From positions 24,702 to 88,701 of the forward strand of contig NZ_JAFKOJ010000013.1 in the NCBI RefSeq assembly GCF_017303275.1: a stretch of DNA of 64,000 nucleotides, written 5' to 3'. Below are positions 50,877-60,714 of this stretch, piece after piece. The notes beneath the pieces are model-generated. The model saw only the letters and a list, made by a program, of their open reading frames with translations, did no database searches and was not told the DNA's origin. The position numbers were made by a program, and so were the translations under genes. The stretch's first letter is position 1, and every line of letters begins with the position of its first letter. The DNA is from Bacillus sp. NTK034 (GTDB lineage Bacteria; Bacillota; Bacilli; Bacillales; Cytobacillaceae).

Positions 50877-51826
50877 CCTGCTGCCCTACTTTCCTTAAGT
50901 AATAGATAAATAAAGTAAATACCACCGATAAAATTAATAATGACACTTAATGTTGTACGCAATTCAAAAATATGCTCCACAAGGAAATTTCCGCCAACCA
51001 ATGCAATAATACTGATTAAACTGGCTCCCAATATATGAATAGAGTGCTTATACGTCACAAGATATTGATAAGAAAGGTTTGCAACGATTAATCCAAAGAA
51101 TGTAATTGGACCAACTAGTGCTGTAGATGTGGCAATTAAAACAGACGATAAAATTAAAATTCTCATAACCATACCGTCATAATTAATGCCTAGATTCATC
51201 GCATTTTCGCGGCCCAGTGACATAACATCCAGTTTATCCATAATAAGGTATCCATAAAAGAATGCAAGGAACAGGATGCCAATTGAAATAAATAATAACT
51301 CCGCTTTTACGTTTGTAAAGGTCGCGAATAAACGACTTTGAAGGCTTAAATATTCGACTGGATCAATCAATACTTGCAGAAATGTAACAAAGCTTCCCAG
51401 GAGTGTTCCTATAATCATCCCTATTAATAGAAGAAAATATATTGGGTGCTTATCAGCTCTGAATAAAAATCGATATAAAATCAAGGCAAAGACGACCATG
51501 GCAAAAATGGCTGCACCAAAGTTTAAGTATTTATTTAACACCCACACTGACATTGATCCTGCAAAGAAGTAGATTAATGTCTGTACTACTTGATACATAG
51601 AATCAAGGCCCATGATAGAAGGTGTTAAAATACGATTATGTGTAATTGTCTGGAACACAATTGTGGAATAAGCAATCGCAATACCTGTTATAATCATCGC
51701 TGTAACTCGGAGCATACGCTTTGGAAAAGCATAATCAAAGCCGCCTTTAATATCATAAAAGCCATATAGCAAAACAAACACAATGGCAATAGCTGCTAAT
51801 ATTATCAGTTTTGTACTATTTCGCAT
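50873..51826 (-). CDS. yclO: Siderophore ABC transporter permease, YclO-like
   Basis: A 317-aa FecCD-type permease with about nine to ten helices. IAYSTIVFQTITHNRILTPS and GPITFFGLIVANLSYQYLVTY are the conserved segments. It overlaps yclN by 11 bp and forms a heterodimer with it, typical of catecholate siderophore importers of Gram-positives. Confidence 0.93.
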   Translation of the reverse strand: MRNSTKLIILAAIAIVFVLLYGFYDIKGGFDYAFPKRMLRVTAMIITGIAIAYSTIVFQTITHNRILTPSIMGLDSMYQVVQTLIYFFAGSMSVWVLNKYLNFGAAIFAMVVFALILYRFLFRADKHPIYFLLLIGMIIGTLLGSFVTFLQVLIDPVEYLSLQSRLFATFTNVKAELLFISIGILFLAFFYGYLIMDKLDVMSLGRENAMNLGINYDGMVMRILILSSVLIATSTALVGPITFFGLIVANLSYQYLVTYKHSIHILGASLISIIALVGGNFLVEHIFELRTTLSVIINFIGGIYFIYLLLKESRAAG

Positions 51827-52769
51827 ATGCTCTCCCCCTAAGCAGCATCGTTAAGAAGATTGCACTGCCAATCACTGCCACTGTTACATTAACTGGAATT
51901 TCATATGGATGAATAATGATGCGTCCTAGAATGTCACATATTAATAAGAAGACAACCCCTAACACCGCTGTGTGCGGAATCGTTTTGCGCAAGTTATCAC
52001 CCAAATAAAGAGATACAATATTTGGCACAATCAGACCTAAAAATGGAATAACCCCTACAGTAAGGACAACCGTGGTCGAAATAATCGCAACAAGAATCAG
52101 GCCAATATTTAGTACCATCTTATAACTTAAACCTAGATTTCTCGCAAAATCTTCACCCATTCCTGCTACTGTAAATTTATTCGCATATAGATACGCTAAA
52201 ATAATAGCCGGAATACTAACATACAAAAGCTCATAACGGCCAGCAATAATCAAAGTGAAACTTCCCATAAGCCAAGAAGATATATTTTGCAGAAGATCTG
52301 CTTCATATCCAAAGAAGGTTGTAATGGAAGATAAAATATTTCCATACATAATTCCAACTAATGGAACAAAAATAACATCTTTAAATTTTATACGATCTAA
52401 GATCTGCATAAAAAGAAATGTACCTGCTAAAGCAAAGGCAAAACTAAAAATAACTTGCTGTGTATAGGTTACATTCGTAAAAAACAGCATGGAAATTAAA
52501 ATACCCAGCTTTGCTGCATCCAATGTTCCAGCCGTAGTTGGTGATACAAACTTATTTCGGCTTAAAGATTGCATAATTAAACCGGCAATACTCATCCCTG
52601 CCCCCGCTAATATAATCGCCAATAGCCGTGGAATGCGGCTAATAAGGAAGATATGTGTTTCATCTGATTCCCAATTAAGCAGATCCTTAGGCGTTATATC
52701 TATTGCACCGATAAACAGTGAGATAAAAGACAGAACGATGGCTGCAATTCCTAACATCCATAATCTCAT
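51816..52769 (-). CDS. yclN: Siderophore ABC transporter permease, YclN-like
   Basis: A 317-aa permease. RIPRLLAIILAGAGMSIAGLIMQ opens the FecCD core, and GVIPFLGLIVPNIVSLYLGD is the ATPase-contact region. First gene of the yclNOP block. ATG with GAGGG upstream. A strict Fur box lies ~100 bp before the start. Confidence 0.93.
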   Translation of the reverse strand: MRLWMLGIAAIVLSFISLFIGAIDITPKDLLNWESDETHIFLISRIPRLLAIILAGAGMSIAGLIMQSLSRNKFVSPTTAGTLDAAKLGILISMLFFTNVTYTQQVIFSFAFALAGTFLFMQILDRIKFKDVIFVPLVGIMYGNILSSITTFFGYEADLLQNISSWLMGSFTLIIAGRYELLYVSIPAIILAYLYANKFTVAGMGEDFARNLGLSYKMVLNIGLILVAIISTTVVLTVGVIPFLGLIVPNIVSLYLGDNLRKTIPHTAVLGVVFLLICDILGRIIIHPYEIPVNVTVAVIGSAIFLTMLLRGRAYAK

Positions 52770-52871
52770 TAATAACCCTCATAACATGTTTATTATCAAT
52801 TCAACAACTGAAAAGACCTTTATTCCAATTAAAGGAGTAGAAGTAAATCTTTAAATCTACTTTAAATATAA

Positions 52872-52886
52872 TGATAATCATTATCA
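52872..52886. promoter_or_regulatory. Fur box upstream of yclN
   Basis: TGATAATCATTATCA is a perfect match to the Bacillus Fur 7-1-7 motif; the longer 19-mer (52867-52885) matches 18 of 19 positions of the classic iron box. Confidence 0.92.
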
Positions 52887-52934
52887 TCAAAAAGCAAAAA
52901 AAAGAACCTTGATATGTATAGCTTTTTCGTTTAT

Positions 52935-52949
52935 TGAAAATGATTATCA
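52935..52949. promoter_or_regulatory. Second Fur-like box upstream of yclN
   Basis: TGAAAATGATTATCA matches 14 of 15 positions of the Fur consensus, 48 bp beyond the perfect box. The rest of the 335-bp gap between yclN and the RHH gene shows only the latter's terminator. Confidence 0.65.
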
Positions 52950-53058
52950 ACTTACTAACACAATTAATGTATCACAAAAAATATTAAAAGAAAAGAGGCA
53001 GATTGTAAATTCCGGTAATTGTCTAAATTTATTTTCACTTTAATAAGGGAACTTAAAC

Positions 53059-53091
53059 TAAAAGAAGATTCAAACCAAAAAGTTGAATCCC
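53059..53091 (-). terminator. Weak terminator of the RHH gene
   Basis: GATTCAA / TTGAATC stem, tail CTTCTTTT on the minus strand. Confidence 0.5.
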
Positions 53092-53104
53092 CCATTTTTT
53101 GCTT

Positions 53105-53494
53105 CTATAGTGTTTTAATTAGAACACGAATAGCTTCAGATACGTCAATCTGATTCTCCTGGCAGTGATTGGTGAGCTGCCGATATGTTTCCTCATCCAG
53201 CCTTACATGAACAGTGTGCAAATATTTTTCAGAATCTAGCTTTTTCGGCCTTCCTCTTGTAACTTTTCTTTTGCCGCTCCCGTCTTTCCAGACATTTATG
53301 ATGACATATCCGTGTTTTTGAAGCCAAAGATCACAATCATACTCTTTCCACATGGTTTTGGCTCTTTGCAGAAATTCAAGCTTGAATTTCTCCAGCTCAT
53401 CTCCTTGAAGTCCCTTCATGACCGCTTTTTCCATCGCCTTATGCTCGTTAAATTGGAGAAATTGGTCGTAAGATTTGAATGTTAATTCTTTCAT
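53105..53494 (-). CDS. Small protein with C-terminal ribbon-helix-helix-like segment
   Basis: A 129-aa protein. The N-terminal ~75 residues are charged helices (KAVMKGLQGDELEKFKLEF); the C-terminal 45 residues, KYLHTVHVRLDEETYRQL then DVSEAIRVLIKTL, have the strand-helix-helix pattern of CopG/RHH DNA-binding proteins preceded by a basic KRKVTRGRPKK. The start is ATG 53494 with GGGAGCGG upstream, in place of a longer frame without a ribosome site that also begins MKELT. Function unknown; no toxin partner is adjacent. Confidence 0.65.
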   Translation of the reverse strand: MKELTFKSYDQFLQFNEHKAMEKAVMKGLQGDELEKFKLEFLQRAKTMWKEYDCDLWLQKHGYVIINVWKDGSGKRKVTRGRPKKLDSEKYLHTVHVRLDEETYRQLTNHCQENQIDVSEAIRVLIKTL

Positions 53495-53716
53495 TTTTCC
53501 GCTCCCATAATCTATTATCTTTCTATAAAAATCATACCCTTTAAGAAAACAGTTGTAAATCCTGACTGAATCCGTCAATTCCTTCATTTTTACACTGACT
53601 GCAAAGTTTTCACAGCTTAAACGAATGCTAAATTATGCCTGTCTTATTTATAATAATCTTTTAAAAAAAAAGCTCTTTTCGTGTAAATTGTTGTTTTTCG
53701 CCTATTAATGTTGTCC

Positions 53717-53920
53717 GTTGATTTCCGCTCCAGGCTGCTCGCTTTCCGCGGGGCGGGCGGTGAGCCTCCTCGACGCTGCGCGTCTGCGGGGTCTCACCTG
53801 TCCCGCTACTCCCGCAGGACTTTGAATAAGCATCCTCGAATAAGCATCCTCGAATAAGCAACCGCACGAAGGAAATGCGCCAGCATTTTCGAGGATCTCG
53901 CACCTTCCGCTACAATCAAC
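53717..53920. repeat. Interspersed hairpin repeat of Bacillaceae type with internal insertion
   Basis: Ends are GTTGATT and AATCAAC inverted repeats. The left part folds as GCGGG...GGTGAG with CTCACC...CCCGC (53748-53805), followed by CCCGCAGGA and, after an interruption, TCTCGCACCTTCCGCT, a composition I recall as a common intergenic repeat in Bacillus. About 75 bp lie between the two halves and include GAATAAGCATCCTC three times in tandem (53824-53863, last copy imperfect), bounded by AGGA on both sides. Reading frames across it look non-protein. Confidence 0.8.
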
Positions 53921-53956
53921 TCAGTAAATCATATACAAAAAGCAACGAAATAGCCT

Positions 53957-53994
53957 TAAAAAAAAGACCCAATCCTGCAATTGGATTGAGTCTA
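53957..53994 (-). terminator. Terminator of glmS
   Basis: AGACtCAATCC / GGATTGgGTCT, loop AATTGCA, then T8 on the minus strand. Confidence 0.9.
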
Positions 53995-54090
53995 ACTTGA
54001 TCAAATTTTTAATAATGTTGTGGAGCAGTAATTTTTGAAGTCGGCACCCCAACTTTACTGGTCCAACGTTATTTTCAGTATAGAATTTCC

Positions 54091-55893
54091 TTACTCCACA
54101 GTAACCGACTTAGCCAGGTTACGCGGCTTATCTACGTCACACTCGCGGTGCAGCGCAGCAAAATAAGAGATTAATTGTAAAGGTATTACAGAGATAAGAG
54201 GTGTTAATAGCTCGTTCACTTCCGGAATGATAAAGCTGTCTTCTTCTGTTTCCAGCCCTTTCATGGAAATGATACAAGGGTTTGCTCCGCGGGCAACAAC
54301 CTCTTTGACATTGCCGCGAATGCTTAAGTTAACACTTTCTTGAGTTGCCAAGGCAATGATTGGCGTACCGTTCTCAATTAAGGCGATCGTTCCATGCTTT
54401 AATTCTCCGCCTGCAAAGCCTTCAGCTTGAATATATGAAATTTCCTTCAGTTTAAGTGCACCCTCAAGACCAACATAGTAGTCGATACCACGGCCAATGA
54501 AGAAAGCATTGCGTGTAGTGGAAAGGAATTTGCGTGCAATGTCTTCGAACTCTTCTTTCGCATCGCAAAGGACTTCCATTGCGTTAGCAACAATGCCCAG
54601 CTCCTGAACAAGGTTGAAGTCCATTTCCAATCCGCGGCTCTTCGCTGTAACTTCTGCAAGAATGGATAATACAGCAATCTGAGCTGTATAAGCCTTGGTA
54701 GAAGCAACAGCAATTTCAGGACCCGCATGAAGCAATAGCGTGTAATCCGCTTCACGGGATAGAGTAGAACCAGGAACATTTGTAATCGTTAACGCCTTAT
54801 GGCCCATTTCCTTTACATTCACAAGCACGGCACGGCTGTCTGCTGTTTCACCGCTTTGAGAGATAAAGATAAATAACGGCTTCTCTGAAAGCAGCGGAAT
54901 ATTGTAGCCAAACTCACTTGAAATATGAACTTCAACTGGAATTTTTGCGATTTTTTCAATAAACTGCTTTCCAACAAGACCTGCATGATAAGAAGTCCCG
55001 GCAGCAATGATATAAATGCGGTCTGCATCGTTCATTGCTTCAACGATTTCCTGGTCGATTGTCAGCTCGCCATTATCATTTTGATACTTCTGGATGATTT
55101 TGCGCATCACTAAAGGCTGCTCATCGATTTCTTTCAGCATGTAGTGAGGATATGTTCCTTTTTCAATATCGCTTGCATCCAATTCGGCGGTATACGGATC
55201 CCGGCTGATTTCCTCGCCATTCAGCGTCTGGATTTTTACAGCATCTTTTGTGACAATAACGATTTCTTTATCCATTAATTCAACATATTGATCTGTAACT
55301 TGCAGCATCGCCATTGCGTCAGAAGCGACTACATTGAATGTTTCACCTAATCCAACCAGAAGAGGGCTTTTGTTTTTTGCAACAAAAATCGTTTCATCGT
55401 TTTCTGCATCCAAAAGGGCGATCGCATATGAGCCTTTTAAAAGTGTCAGCGTTTTGCGGAACGCTTCTTCAGTATTAGAACCTTCGTTCAAGAATAATTC
55501 AATAAGCTGAACGATGATTTCTGTATCTGTATCACTTTTAAGGGAAACTCCCTGCAAATATTCGCGCTTTAAAATGTCATAGTTCTCAATTACGCCATTG
55601 TGGACAAGCGTTAAACGGCCGGAGTTGCTTTGATGAGGGTGAGCATTTACTTTGCTTGGAACACCATGAGTTGCCCAGCGGGTGTGCCCAATCCCTGTGT
55701 TTGCCATCACATCTTCATCAACAATGCTGCGAAGATCCGCAATACGGCCTTTTTCCTTGAAAACCTGAACGCCGTTATCATTCATAACCGCGATGCCAGC
55801 TGAATCATAGCCTCTATATTCAAGCTTCTCCAAGCCCTTTAATAAAATTTCCTTTGAATCTAAGTTTCCAATATATCCAACGATACCACACAT
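54091..55893 (-). CDS. glmS: Glutamine:fructose-6-phosphate aminotransferase (isomerizing)
   Basis: A 600-aa enzyme of usual length. After Met, Cys2 ([10 protein letters not shown]) is the glutaminase nucleophile, with RWATHGVPS and [10 protein letters not shown] in the N-terminal domain; the two SIS domains hold [35 protein letters not shown] and the C-terminal [12 protein letters not shown]. It makes glucosamine-6-phosphate for peptidoglycan. Start 55893 with AGGAGG is chosen over a longer frame that would read into the leader. A glmS ribozyme lies in its leader, so GlcN6P controls the mRNA. Confidence 0.97.
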   Translation of the reverse strand: MCGIVGYIGNLDSKEILLKGLEKLEYRGYDSAGIAVMNDNGVQVFKEKGRIADLRSIVDEDVMANTGIGHTRWATHGVPSKVNAHPHQSNSGRLTLVHNGVIENYDILKREYLQGVSLKSDTDTEIIVQLIELFLNEGSNTEEAFRKTLTLLKGSYAIALLDAENDETIFVAKNKSPLLVGLGETFNVVASDAMAMLQVTDQYVELMDKEIVIVTKDAVKIQTLNGEEISRDPYTAELDASDIEKGTYPHYMLKEIDEQPLVMRKIIQKYQNDNGELTIDQEIVEAMNDADRIYIIAAGTSYHAGLVGKQFIEKIAKIPVEVHISSEFGYNIPLLSEKPLFIFISQSGETADSRAVLVNVKEMGHKALTITNVPGSTLSREADYTLLLHAGPEIAVASTKAYTAQIAVLSILAEVTAKSRGLEMDFNLVQELGIVANAMEVLCDAKEEFEDIARKFLSTTRNAFFIGRGIDYYVGLEGALKLKEISYIQAEGFAGGELKHGTIALIENGTPIIALATQESVNLSIRGNVKEVVARGANPCIISMKGLETEEDSFIIPEVNELLTPLISVIPLQLISYFAALHRECDVDKPRNLAKSVTVE

Positions 55894-56026
55894 ACTTCTC
55901 TTCCTCCTAATAATGAAGGGGCAAGAAGCCTTTTCGGGGCACTCCTGCCCCTTATCTCTGTTTTTTATATTCGCCGCTCTAAGGGGCATTACAGCCTCTT
56001 GGGTGAGCGTTTCTTAGTTTTAGCAT

Positions 56027-56170
56027 TCCCTTCTCTTTGTGCATTCAGTTGCCCGAATGTTTTAAAGAAGAAATCATCGGTTGTGCTTTCAACCGGGAGG
56101 CATCCGCCGAACATTCGATAAACCTCCTCCTCGTCAACTAATCCTTACGTCCAGGATCAGTTCAGGCGCT
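56027..56170 (-). ncRNA. glmS ribozyme (GlcN6P-activated self-cleaving leader)
   Basis: Read on the minus strand the RNA starts A/GCGCCTGAACTG (cleavage between 56170 and 56169), then GTTGACGAGGAGGAGG and TTTATCGAA, CGGCGGATGCCTCCCGG and a final TTTCTTCTTT/AAAGAGAAGG stem, the order and conserved bases of the glmS class (GUUGACGAGG, UUAUCGA, GGCGGxUGCC). It lies about 130 nt upstream of the glmS start. Cleavage when glucosamine-6-phosphate is abundant leads to decay of the message. The 3' end is approximate. Confidence 0.95.
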
Positions 56171-56321
56171 TTAAATTAATTTGTTCACTATCCACCTTTC
56201 TCTTTTTGAATGAAGCTGTCTTGTATTCTTAAATACAAAAACAGGATTATCATACATCAAAGTCAGACTTCCGTCAACAGATAAATGAATATGGAGAGGA
56301 TGGAAGCTCCCACAAATTAAA

Positions 56322-56359
56322 ATATGCATAAGGGAGTTCAGGAGTTCCCTTATGCATAT
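56322..56359 (-). terminator. Terminator of glmM
   Basis: ATATGCATAAGGGA / TCCCTTATGCATAT perfect 14-bp arms with a ten-base loop and TTTTAATTT tail on the minus strand. Confidence 0.8.
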
Positions 56360-56371
56360 GAATTGTGCTGC

Positions 56372-57721
56372 TTATTCTTTTAATCCCATTTCACTTTCAA
56401 CAACAGCAGAGATGCGCTCTACATAAGACGCACACAGCTCACCTGTTGGCGCTTCTGCCATTACACGGACAAGCGGCTCTGTACCGGAAGGGCGGACAAG
56501 GATCCGGCCGTTTCCGTTCATTTCTTCTTCAACCTGCGCAATGACTTCTTTCACTTTTTCATTGTCTGTCACATGGTGTTTATCTGTAACACGGATGTTC
56601 ACAAGCTTCTGCGGGAATTTCTGCATTTCGTTTGCAAGCTCAGATAGCGGCTTTTTGGTTACTTTCATGATGTTAACAAGCTGAAGGCCTGTCAAAAGCC
56701 CATCTCCAGTTGTGATGTAGTCCAGGAAAATGATATGTCCTGACTGTTCTCCGCCAAGGTTGTAACCGTTCTTCTTCATTTCCTCCACAACATAGCGGTC
56801 GCCTACAGCTGTCTGAACACTTTCCACACCGTTGGCTTCAAGCCCTTTATAGAATCCAAGGTTGCTCATCACAGTGGAAACTACTGTGTTTTGCTTAAGC
56901 CTTCCCTGCTCTTTCATATATTTTCCGCAGATATACATGATCTGGTCGCCATCTACAATATCGCCATTTTCATCAATGGCAATTAAACGGTCTCCATCGC
57001 CATCAAATGCCAAACCTACATCTGCTTCTTTTTCCTTAACAAAGGCAGATAGTGCCTCAGGATGAGTAGAACCGACTCCTGCATTGATATTTAATCCGTT
57101 AGGAGATGCTCCCATCATTGAAAGATCAGCATCAAGATCAGCAAATAGGTGTGTTGCCAGAGGAGAAGTGGCACCATGTGCACAATCAAGCGCAATGTGG
57201 ATGCCAGAGAAATCTTCATCAACCGTCTGCTTTAGGTATTGAAGATACTTCTGTCCGCCTTCAAAATAATCATTTACCTGTCCCAGGCTGCCTCCGACCG
57301 GTCTTGGAAGCTGGTCTGCTTCCATATCCATTAATTCCTCAATCTCAGCTTCCTGAGCATCAGAAAGTTTAAATCCATCCGGGCCAAAGAACTTGATTCC
57401 GTTATCTTCAACAGGATTATGGGATGCAGAAATCATTACGCCAGCTTCTGCACCCAGTGCTTTTGTTAAATAAGCGACGCCAGGCGTTGAAATGACTCCG
57501 AGACGCATAACTTCTGCTCCGATTGATAATAGCCCCGCTACAAGTGCGCCTTCCAGCATATGGCCCGAAATACGGGTATCACGGCCGATTAATACTTTCG
57601 GACGATCATGGTCCTTTGTTAATACATAACCCCCAAAGCGGCCCAGTTTAAAAGCCAGCTCCGGTGTCAGTTCACTATTTGCAACTCCTCGTACTCCATC
57701 TGTACCGAAATATTTACCCAT
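56372..57721 (-). CDS. glmM: Phosphoglucosamine mutase
   Basis: A 449-aa alpha-D-phosphohexomutase. The catalytic serine loop is [13 protein letters not shown] (Ser ~100), the Mg site is [10 protein letters not shown], the sugar loop is [10 protein letters not shown], and the phosphate loop is [12 protein letters not shown]. It converts glucosamine-6-P to glucosamine-1-P. Follows cdaR by 34 bp, the usual order; GlmM binds CdaA and limits c-di-AMP synthesis in B. subtilis. Confidence 0.97.
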   Translation of the reverse strand: MGKYFGTDGVRGVANSELTPELAFKLGRFGGYVLTKDHDRPKVLIGRDTRISGHMLEGALVAGLLSIGAEVMRLGVISTPGVAYLTKALGAEAGVMISASHNPVEDNGIKFFGPDGFKLSDAQEAEIEELMDMEADQLPRPVGGSLGQVNDYFEGGQKYLQYLKQTVDEDFSGIHIALDCAHGATSPLATHLFADLDADLSMMGASPNGLNINAGVGSTHPEALSAFVKEKEADVGLAFDGDGDRLIAIDENGDIVDGDQIMYICGKYMKEQGRLKQNTVVSTVMSNLGFYKGLEANGVESVQTAVGDRYVVEEMKKNGYNLGGEQSGHIIFLDYITTGDGLLTGLQLVNIMKVTKKPLSELANEMQKFPQKLVNIRVTDKHHVTDNEKVKEVIAQVEEEMNGNGRILVRPSGTEPLVRVMAEAPTGELCASYVERISAVVESEMGLKE

Positions 57722-57755
57722 TTTATAATCGCTCCTTCTAACTTTAAAAACTATA

Positions 57756-59066
57756 TTAAGCTTCTTCTTTTTGCGTAATCGTTATGGTCGCTTTGCCTGT
57801 TGCAGGTTTTATATCCACCCCTGAAGGGCCATCGACGCTGATTGGCACCTCATGGTCACCTTCACCAAGGTCTGCCAGGCTCAAATATATATTAAAATCT
57901 TCTGCTTTGAGATCCTGAACCGTGCTGCTTTTACCGGTAACCGTAATACTTGTCCGTCCGGAAGCTGGGTTTTTAAGGACCGCTTCATATTCTTCAGCTA
58001 AGTCCACTAAGTTGATGGGGAGGCTTGAAAAGGTTTTGGTTTCCTCTTGTTCCTGTGCCTCTGTTTCTTCAGCAGGCTCTTCTGTATTATCCTCTTCATT
58101 CACATTCTCCTCAGTGCTGACGTCTACAGTCGCCTTCACTGTCTTAGGATCGACTGCAGAAATCCCATCCGGAATAATAACCGGCAGGGTGAGCACGGTA
58201 TCTTTTTCAATCTTGCTGACATCCACCTCTACCCTGACACTTTCAGTCTCATTTAATATTTCTTCCCGGCCCGTAATAGAAGCCTCGTCAACATCGAGTT
58301 CAATCGAATTAATGGTAACACCATCTTGAGGTTCTCCCTTCCGGACGATCGTAACGGGAACCGTCTTGCTTAACTGCTTAACAGGTACTGTTACTTGAAT
58401 CACTTCGGGTTCCACAATAACATCAAGCTTATTCATCTCACGGTCCAATACCCTGACAGTTGCTTCATTAGTGATTGTCTCGGTTATTGGCCCCTTTACA
58501 TCAAGAGTTGCTTTAACAAAGCTGATCCGCTCAATCACTTCTTTTGCTCCCGTGATTTTTACCGTCTTTGGTTCTGCAGATGCCGCTTCGGCGGTATAGC
58601 CCTCACCAAGCAGGCCATTATTAAATTCTGCATCCACTTTAAATTCCTGGGTCACTTTTTCATGGACTGTCACATCTGCATATTGCGGATTGATCGTCAC
58701 ATCAAGTTTATCTGAGATATCGCGGATCTTAATTTCCACTCGTTGAGAGCCAGTTTCTGCATTTGTCAAATCTACATATACTTCAAAATTCTGCTGTTTT
58801 TTTGCTGGCTCAAGGTGGCTCTTGGGACCCTCTATGCTCAAATCAACAGTATCCGGAATACCGGTAACAACCAGATTTTCCGTATCATAATAGCTTTTCA
58901 CAGGGACATCTTCAATAATGTCTGAATCCTGCTGGCCTGGAACGTTAATGTCCTTTAATTCCTTATCTGCATCATATACTGAATCAAATAGAAAAAGTGC
59001 CAGAATCAAAGCAACAATTTTCATGAACCAGCGGGTGTCTACCAATTTATCAATTAACTTATCCAT
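57756..59066 (-). CDS. cdaR: CdaA regulatory protein CdaR (YbbR repeats)
   Basis: A 436-aa protein. An N-terminal membrane helix ([18 protein letters not shown]) anchors four YbbR-like beta domains (e.g. [56 protein letters not shown]) outside the cell, with an acidic linker around residues 325-350. CdaR modulates the diadenylate cyclase CdaA. ATG overlaps cdaA's end by 8 bp. Confidence 0.94.
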   Translation of the reverse strand: MDKLIDKLVDTRWFMKIVALILALFLFDSVYDADKELKDINVPGQQDSDIIEDVPVKSYYDTENLVVTGIPDTVDLSIEGPKSHLEPAKKQQNFEVYVDLTNAETGSQRVEIKIRDISDKLDVTINPQYADVTVHEKVTQEFKVDAEFNNGLLGEGYTAEAASAEPKTVKITGAKEVIERISFVKATLDVKGPITETITNEATVRVLDREMNKLDVIVEPEVIQVTVPVKQLSKTVPVTIVRKGEPQDGVTINSIELDVDEASITGREEILNETESVRVEVDVSKIEKDTVLTLPVIIPDGISAVDPKTVKATVDVSTEENVNEEDNTEEPAEETEAQEQEETKTFSSLPINLVDLAEEYEAVLKNPASGRTSITVTGKSSTVQDLKAEDFNIYLSLADLGEGDHEVPISVDGPSGVDIKPATGKATITITQKEEA

Positions 59067-59886
59067 TCTTTTTCCCCCTCCAGTTCCAAAGACCTGAAGA
59101 AGTCTGCTTTATTTTATGTTGAACAAGCAACTCATTTGAAAGCATATCTTTAAAAGCTTCAGCTTTTAAATCACGGTGCAGCTCACCGTTTTTGGTTAAG
59201 GAAACACTTCCTGTTTCCTCTGAAACGATAATGGTAATACTGTCAGTTACTTCACTTATACCTAAAGCAGCCCTGTGTCTGGTGCCCAGCTCTTTTGAGA
59301 TGAATGGACTTTCTGACAGCGGCAGATAACACGCTGCTGCAGCCACACAATTCTTTTGAATGATAACGGCTCCGTCATGCAGCGGTGTATTCGGTATAAA
59401 TATATTAATCAGGAGCTCAGATGAAATTTTGGAATCCAGCTGAATACCGGTTTCAATATAATCGTTCATCCCTGTTTCCCGCTCAACTGAAATAAGCGCC
59501 CCAATGCGGCGTTTAGCCATATAATCCACAGCCTTTGCAATGGATTCGACCAGTTTCTCCTGATTTTCCTCCTCCTGATTAGCCGTCCTTGAGAAGAATC
59601 TTCCTCTTCCCAATTGCTCCAGTGCTCTTCGCAGCTCCGGCTGGAAAATGATTATGATGGCCAGAAATCCCCAAAGAAGCACTTGTTCCATCATCCATCC
59701 TAATGTTTGCAGGTGGAACTTGTCGCTTGCTACTTTAACCAGAATAATGACAAAAATCCCCTTCAGCAATTGGACAGCCTTTGTTCCTTTAACAATCATT
59801 ATGAGCTTATAGATGACGTACCAGACAAGGAGAATGTCTATTGTATTAGCCAACAATTTCAAAATAGAGAAATCTGCAAACGACAT
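59059..59886 (-). CDS. cdaA: Diadenylate cyclase CdaA
   Basis: A 275-aa c-di-AMP synthase. Three N-terminal membrane helices (~residues 15-80), then the DAC domain with the DGA motif in TPLHDGAVIIQ and the RHR motif in ELGTRHRAALG. Makes c-di-AMP from ATP, which controls potassium and osmolyte levels. The start is ATG 59886, with GGAGGAAGG upstream; the longer frame is not supported. First gene after rsiW in the classic order. Confidence 0.96.
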   Translation of the reverse strand: MSFADFSILKLLANTIDILLVWYVIYKLIMIVKGTKAVQLLKGIFVIILVKVASDKFHLQTLGWMMEQVLLWGFLAIIIIFQPELRRALEQLGRGRFFSRTANQEEENQEKLVESIAKAVDYMAKRRIGALISVERETGMNDYIETGIQLDSKISSELLINIFIPNTPLHDGAVIIQKNCVAAAACYLPLSESPFISKELGTRHRAALGISEVTDSITIIVSEETGSVSLTKNGELHRDLKAEAFKDMLSNELLVQHKIKQTSSGLWNWRGKKNG

Positions 59887-60018
59887 TATCCTTCCTCCAA
59901 TTATATATTTCAAAAGCAAAAATGCTTAAAGTTCTTTTATGTAACTTTCATATTATATCATATTTAACGCTAATTCCAATTTTGAGACAACAGACACCAT
60001 CTGGAAAAATAAGCACAC

Positions 60019-60050
60019 TAAGAATCCCTGCCTTAAAGCAGGGATTCTTA
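60019..60050. terminator. Perfect hairpin between rsiW and cdaA without T-run
   Basis: TAAGAATCCCTGC / GCAGGGATTCTTA, 13-bp perfect arms with a six-base loop, 12 bp after the rsiW stop. No T-run on either strand, so termination, attenuation or mRNA end protection are all possible. Confidence 0.55.
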
Positions 60051-60062
60051 CTATGGTTATGC

Positions 60063-60698
60063 CTATTTCTCTTTTTCTGTTTCTCCGCTTTCAAATACAT
60101 TAACAGCATCCTTGGCTGCCTTTTTGATGTGATACCAAAGCCATTCGAAAATGGCATCAACCTCTTCGATTTCTCCGGTAACATTACCGGCTGAAGCCAT
60201 GTACTGCTGGCCATTGATGACCGTAACATTTCCCTCTATTTCGCCCTGGATTTCCAAGTCACCGTTCTTAACCACTACATCGCCTTTTACCACTTCTCCT
60301 TCCGGTACGATCACCTTATCGTTTTGCACCACAAGGTTTGGCTGCTTAGAAACCGATAATTGGTGATCCTGATCCCAGGAAGAAGCGACGCTTCCCATCA
60401 TCAGAACAAGAAAGAGGGACGCCGCAGTTAAAAGCGGATGATGCCTGAACCAGCGCTGGACACCGACTTTCCGCTTTTCTTTGGGCAATTTCGCCATAAC
60501 GTTTGCCGTAAAATTTTCAGGTGCCTGTATATGTGAAGTGCTTTGGACTAAAGCGATCGTCTTCTTTAATTCATGGAAATGAATTTGGCATTCCTCACAA
60601 TTCTGCAAGTGTGCCCTTAATTCCATCTCATGTTCGGCTGAGATCTCTTCATCTAGGTACTCATGCATATAAACAACCATTTCTGCTGGACATTTCAA
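60063..60698 (-). CDS. rsiW: Anti-sigma-W factor RsiW
   Basis: A 211-aa anti-sigma factor. Zinc-ASD motif: MHEYLDEE ... HLQNCEECQ (H-x3-C-x2-C) in residues ~15-50, one membrane helix (PLLTAASLFLVLMMGSVASS) and an outer domain rich in beta pattern. It binds SigW until PrsW and RasP cleave it under membrane stress. TTG start at 60698 fits the GAGGGTGAG site better than the GTG nine bases earlier. Cotranscribed with sigW. Confidence 0.93.
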   Translation of the reverse strand: MKCPAEMVVYMHEYLDEEISAEHEMELRAHLQNCEECQIHFHELKKTIALVQSTSHIQAPENFTANVMAKLPKEKRKVGVQRWFRHHPLLTAASLFLVLMMGSVASSWDQDHQLSVSKQPNLVVQNDKVIVPEGEVVKGDVVVKNGDLEIQGEIEGNVTVINGQQYMASAGNVTGEIEEVDAIFEWLWYHIKKAAKDAVNVFESGETEKEK

Positions 60699-60714
60699 AG
60701 TTCTCACCCTCTTT

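Noticed and set aside
53105..53494. Toxin-antitoxin module at the RHH protein
   Set aside because: No small toxin-like frame lies next to it; neighbours are the ycl genes and the repeat before glmS.
53661..53903. 80-aa frame at the interspersed repeat
   Set aside because: Arginine- and glycine-rich translation of the hairpin element, without a ribosome site or family resemblance.
54091..55989. 632-aa form of GlmS
   Set aside because: The extra 32 residues come from the leader hairpin; GlmS must begin Met-Cys for its catalytic Cys, and AGGAGG precedes 55893.
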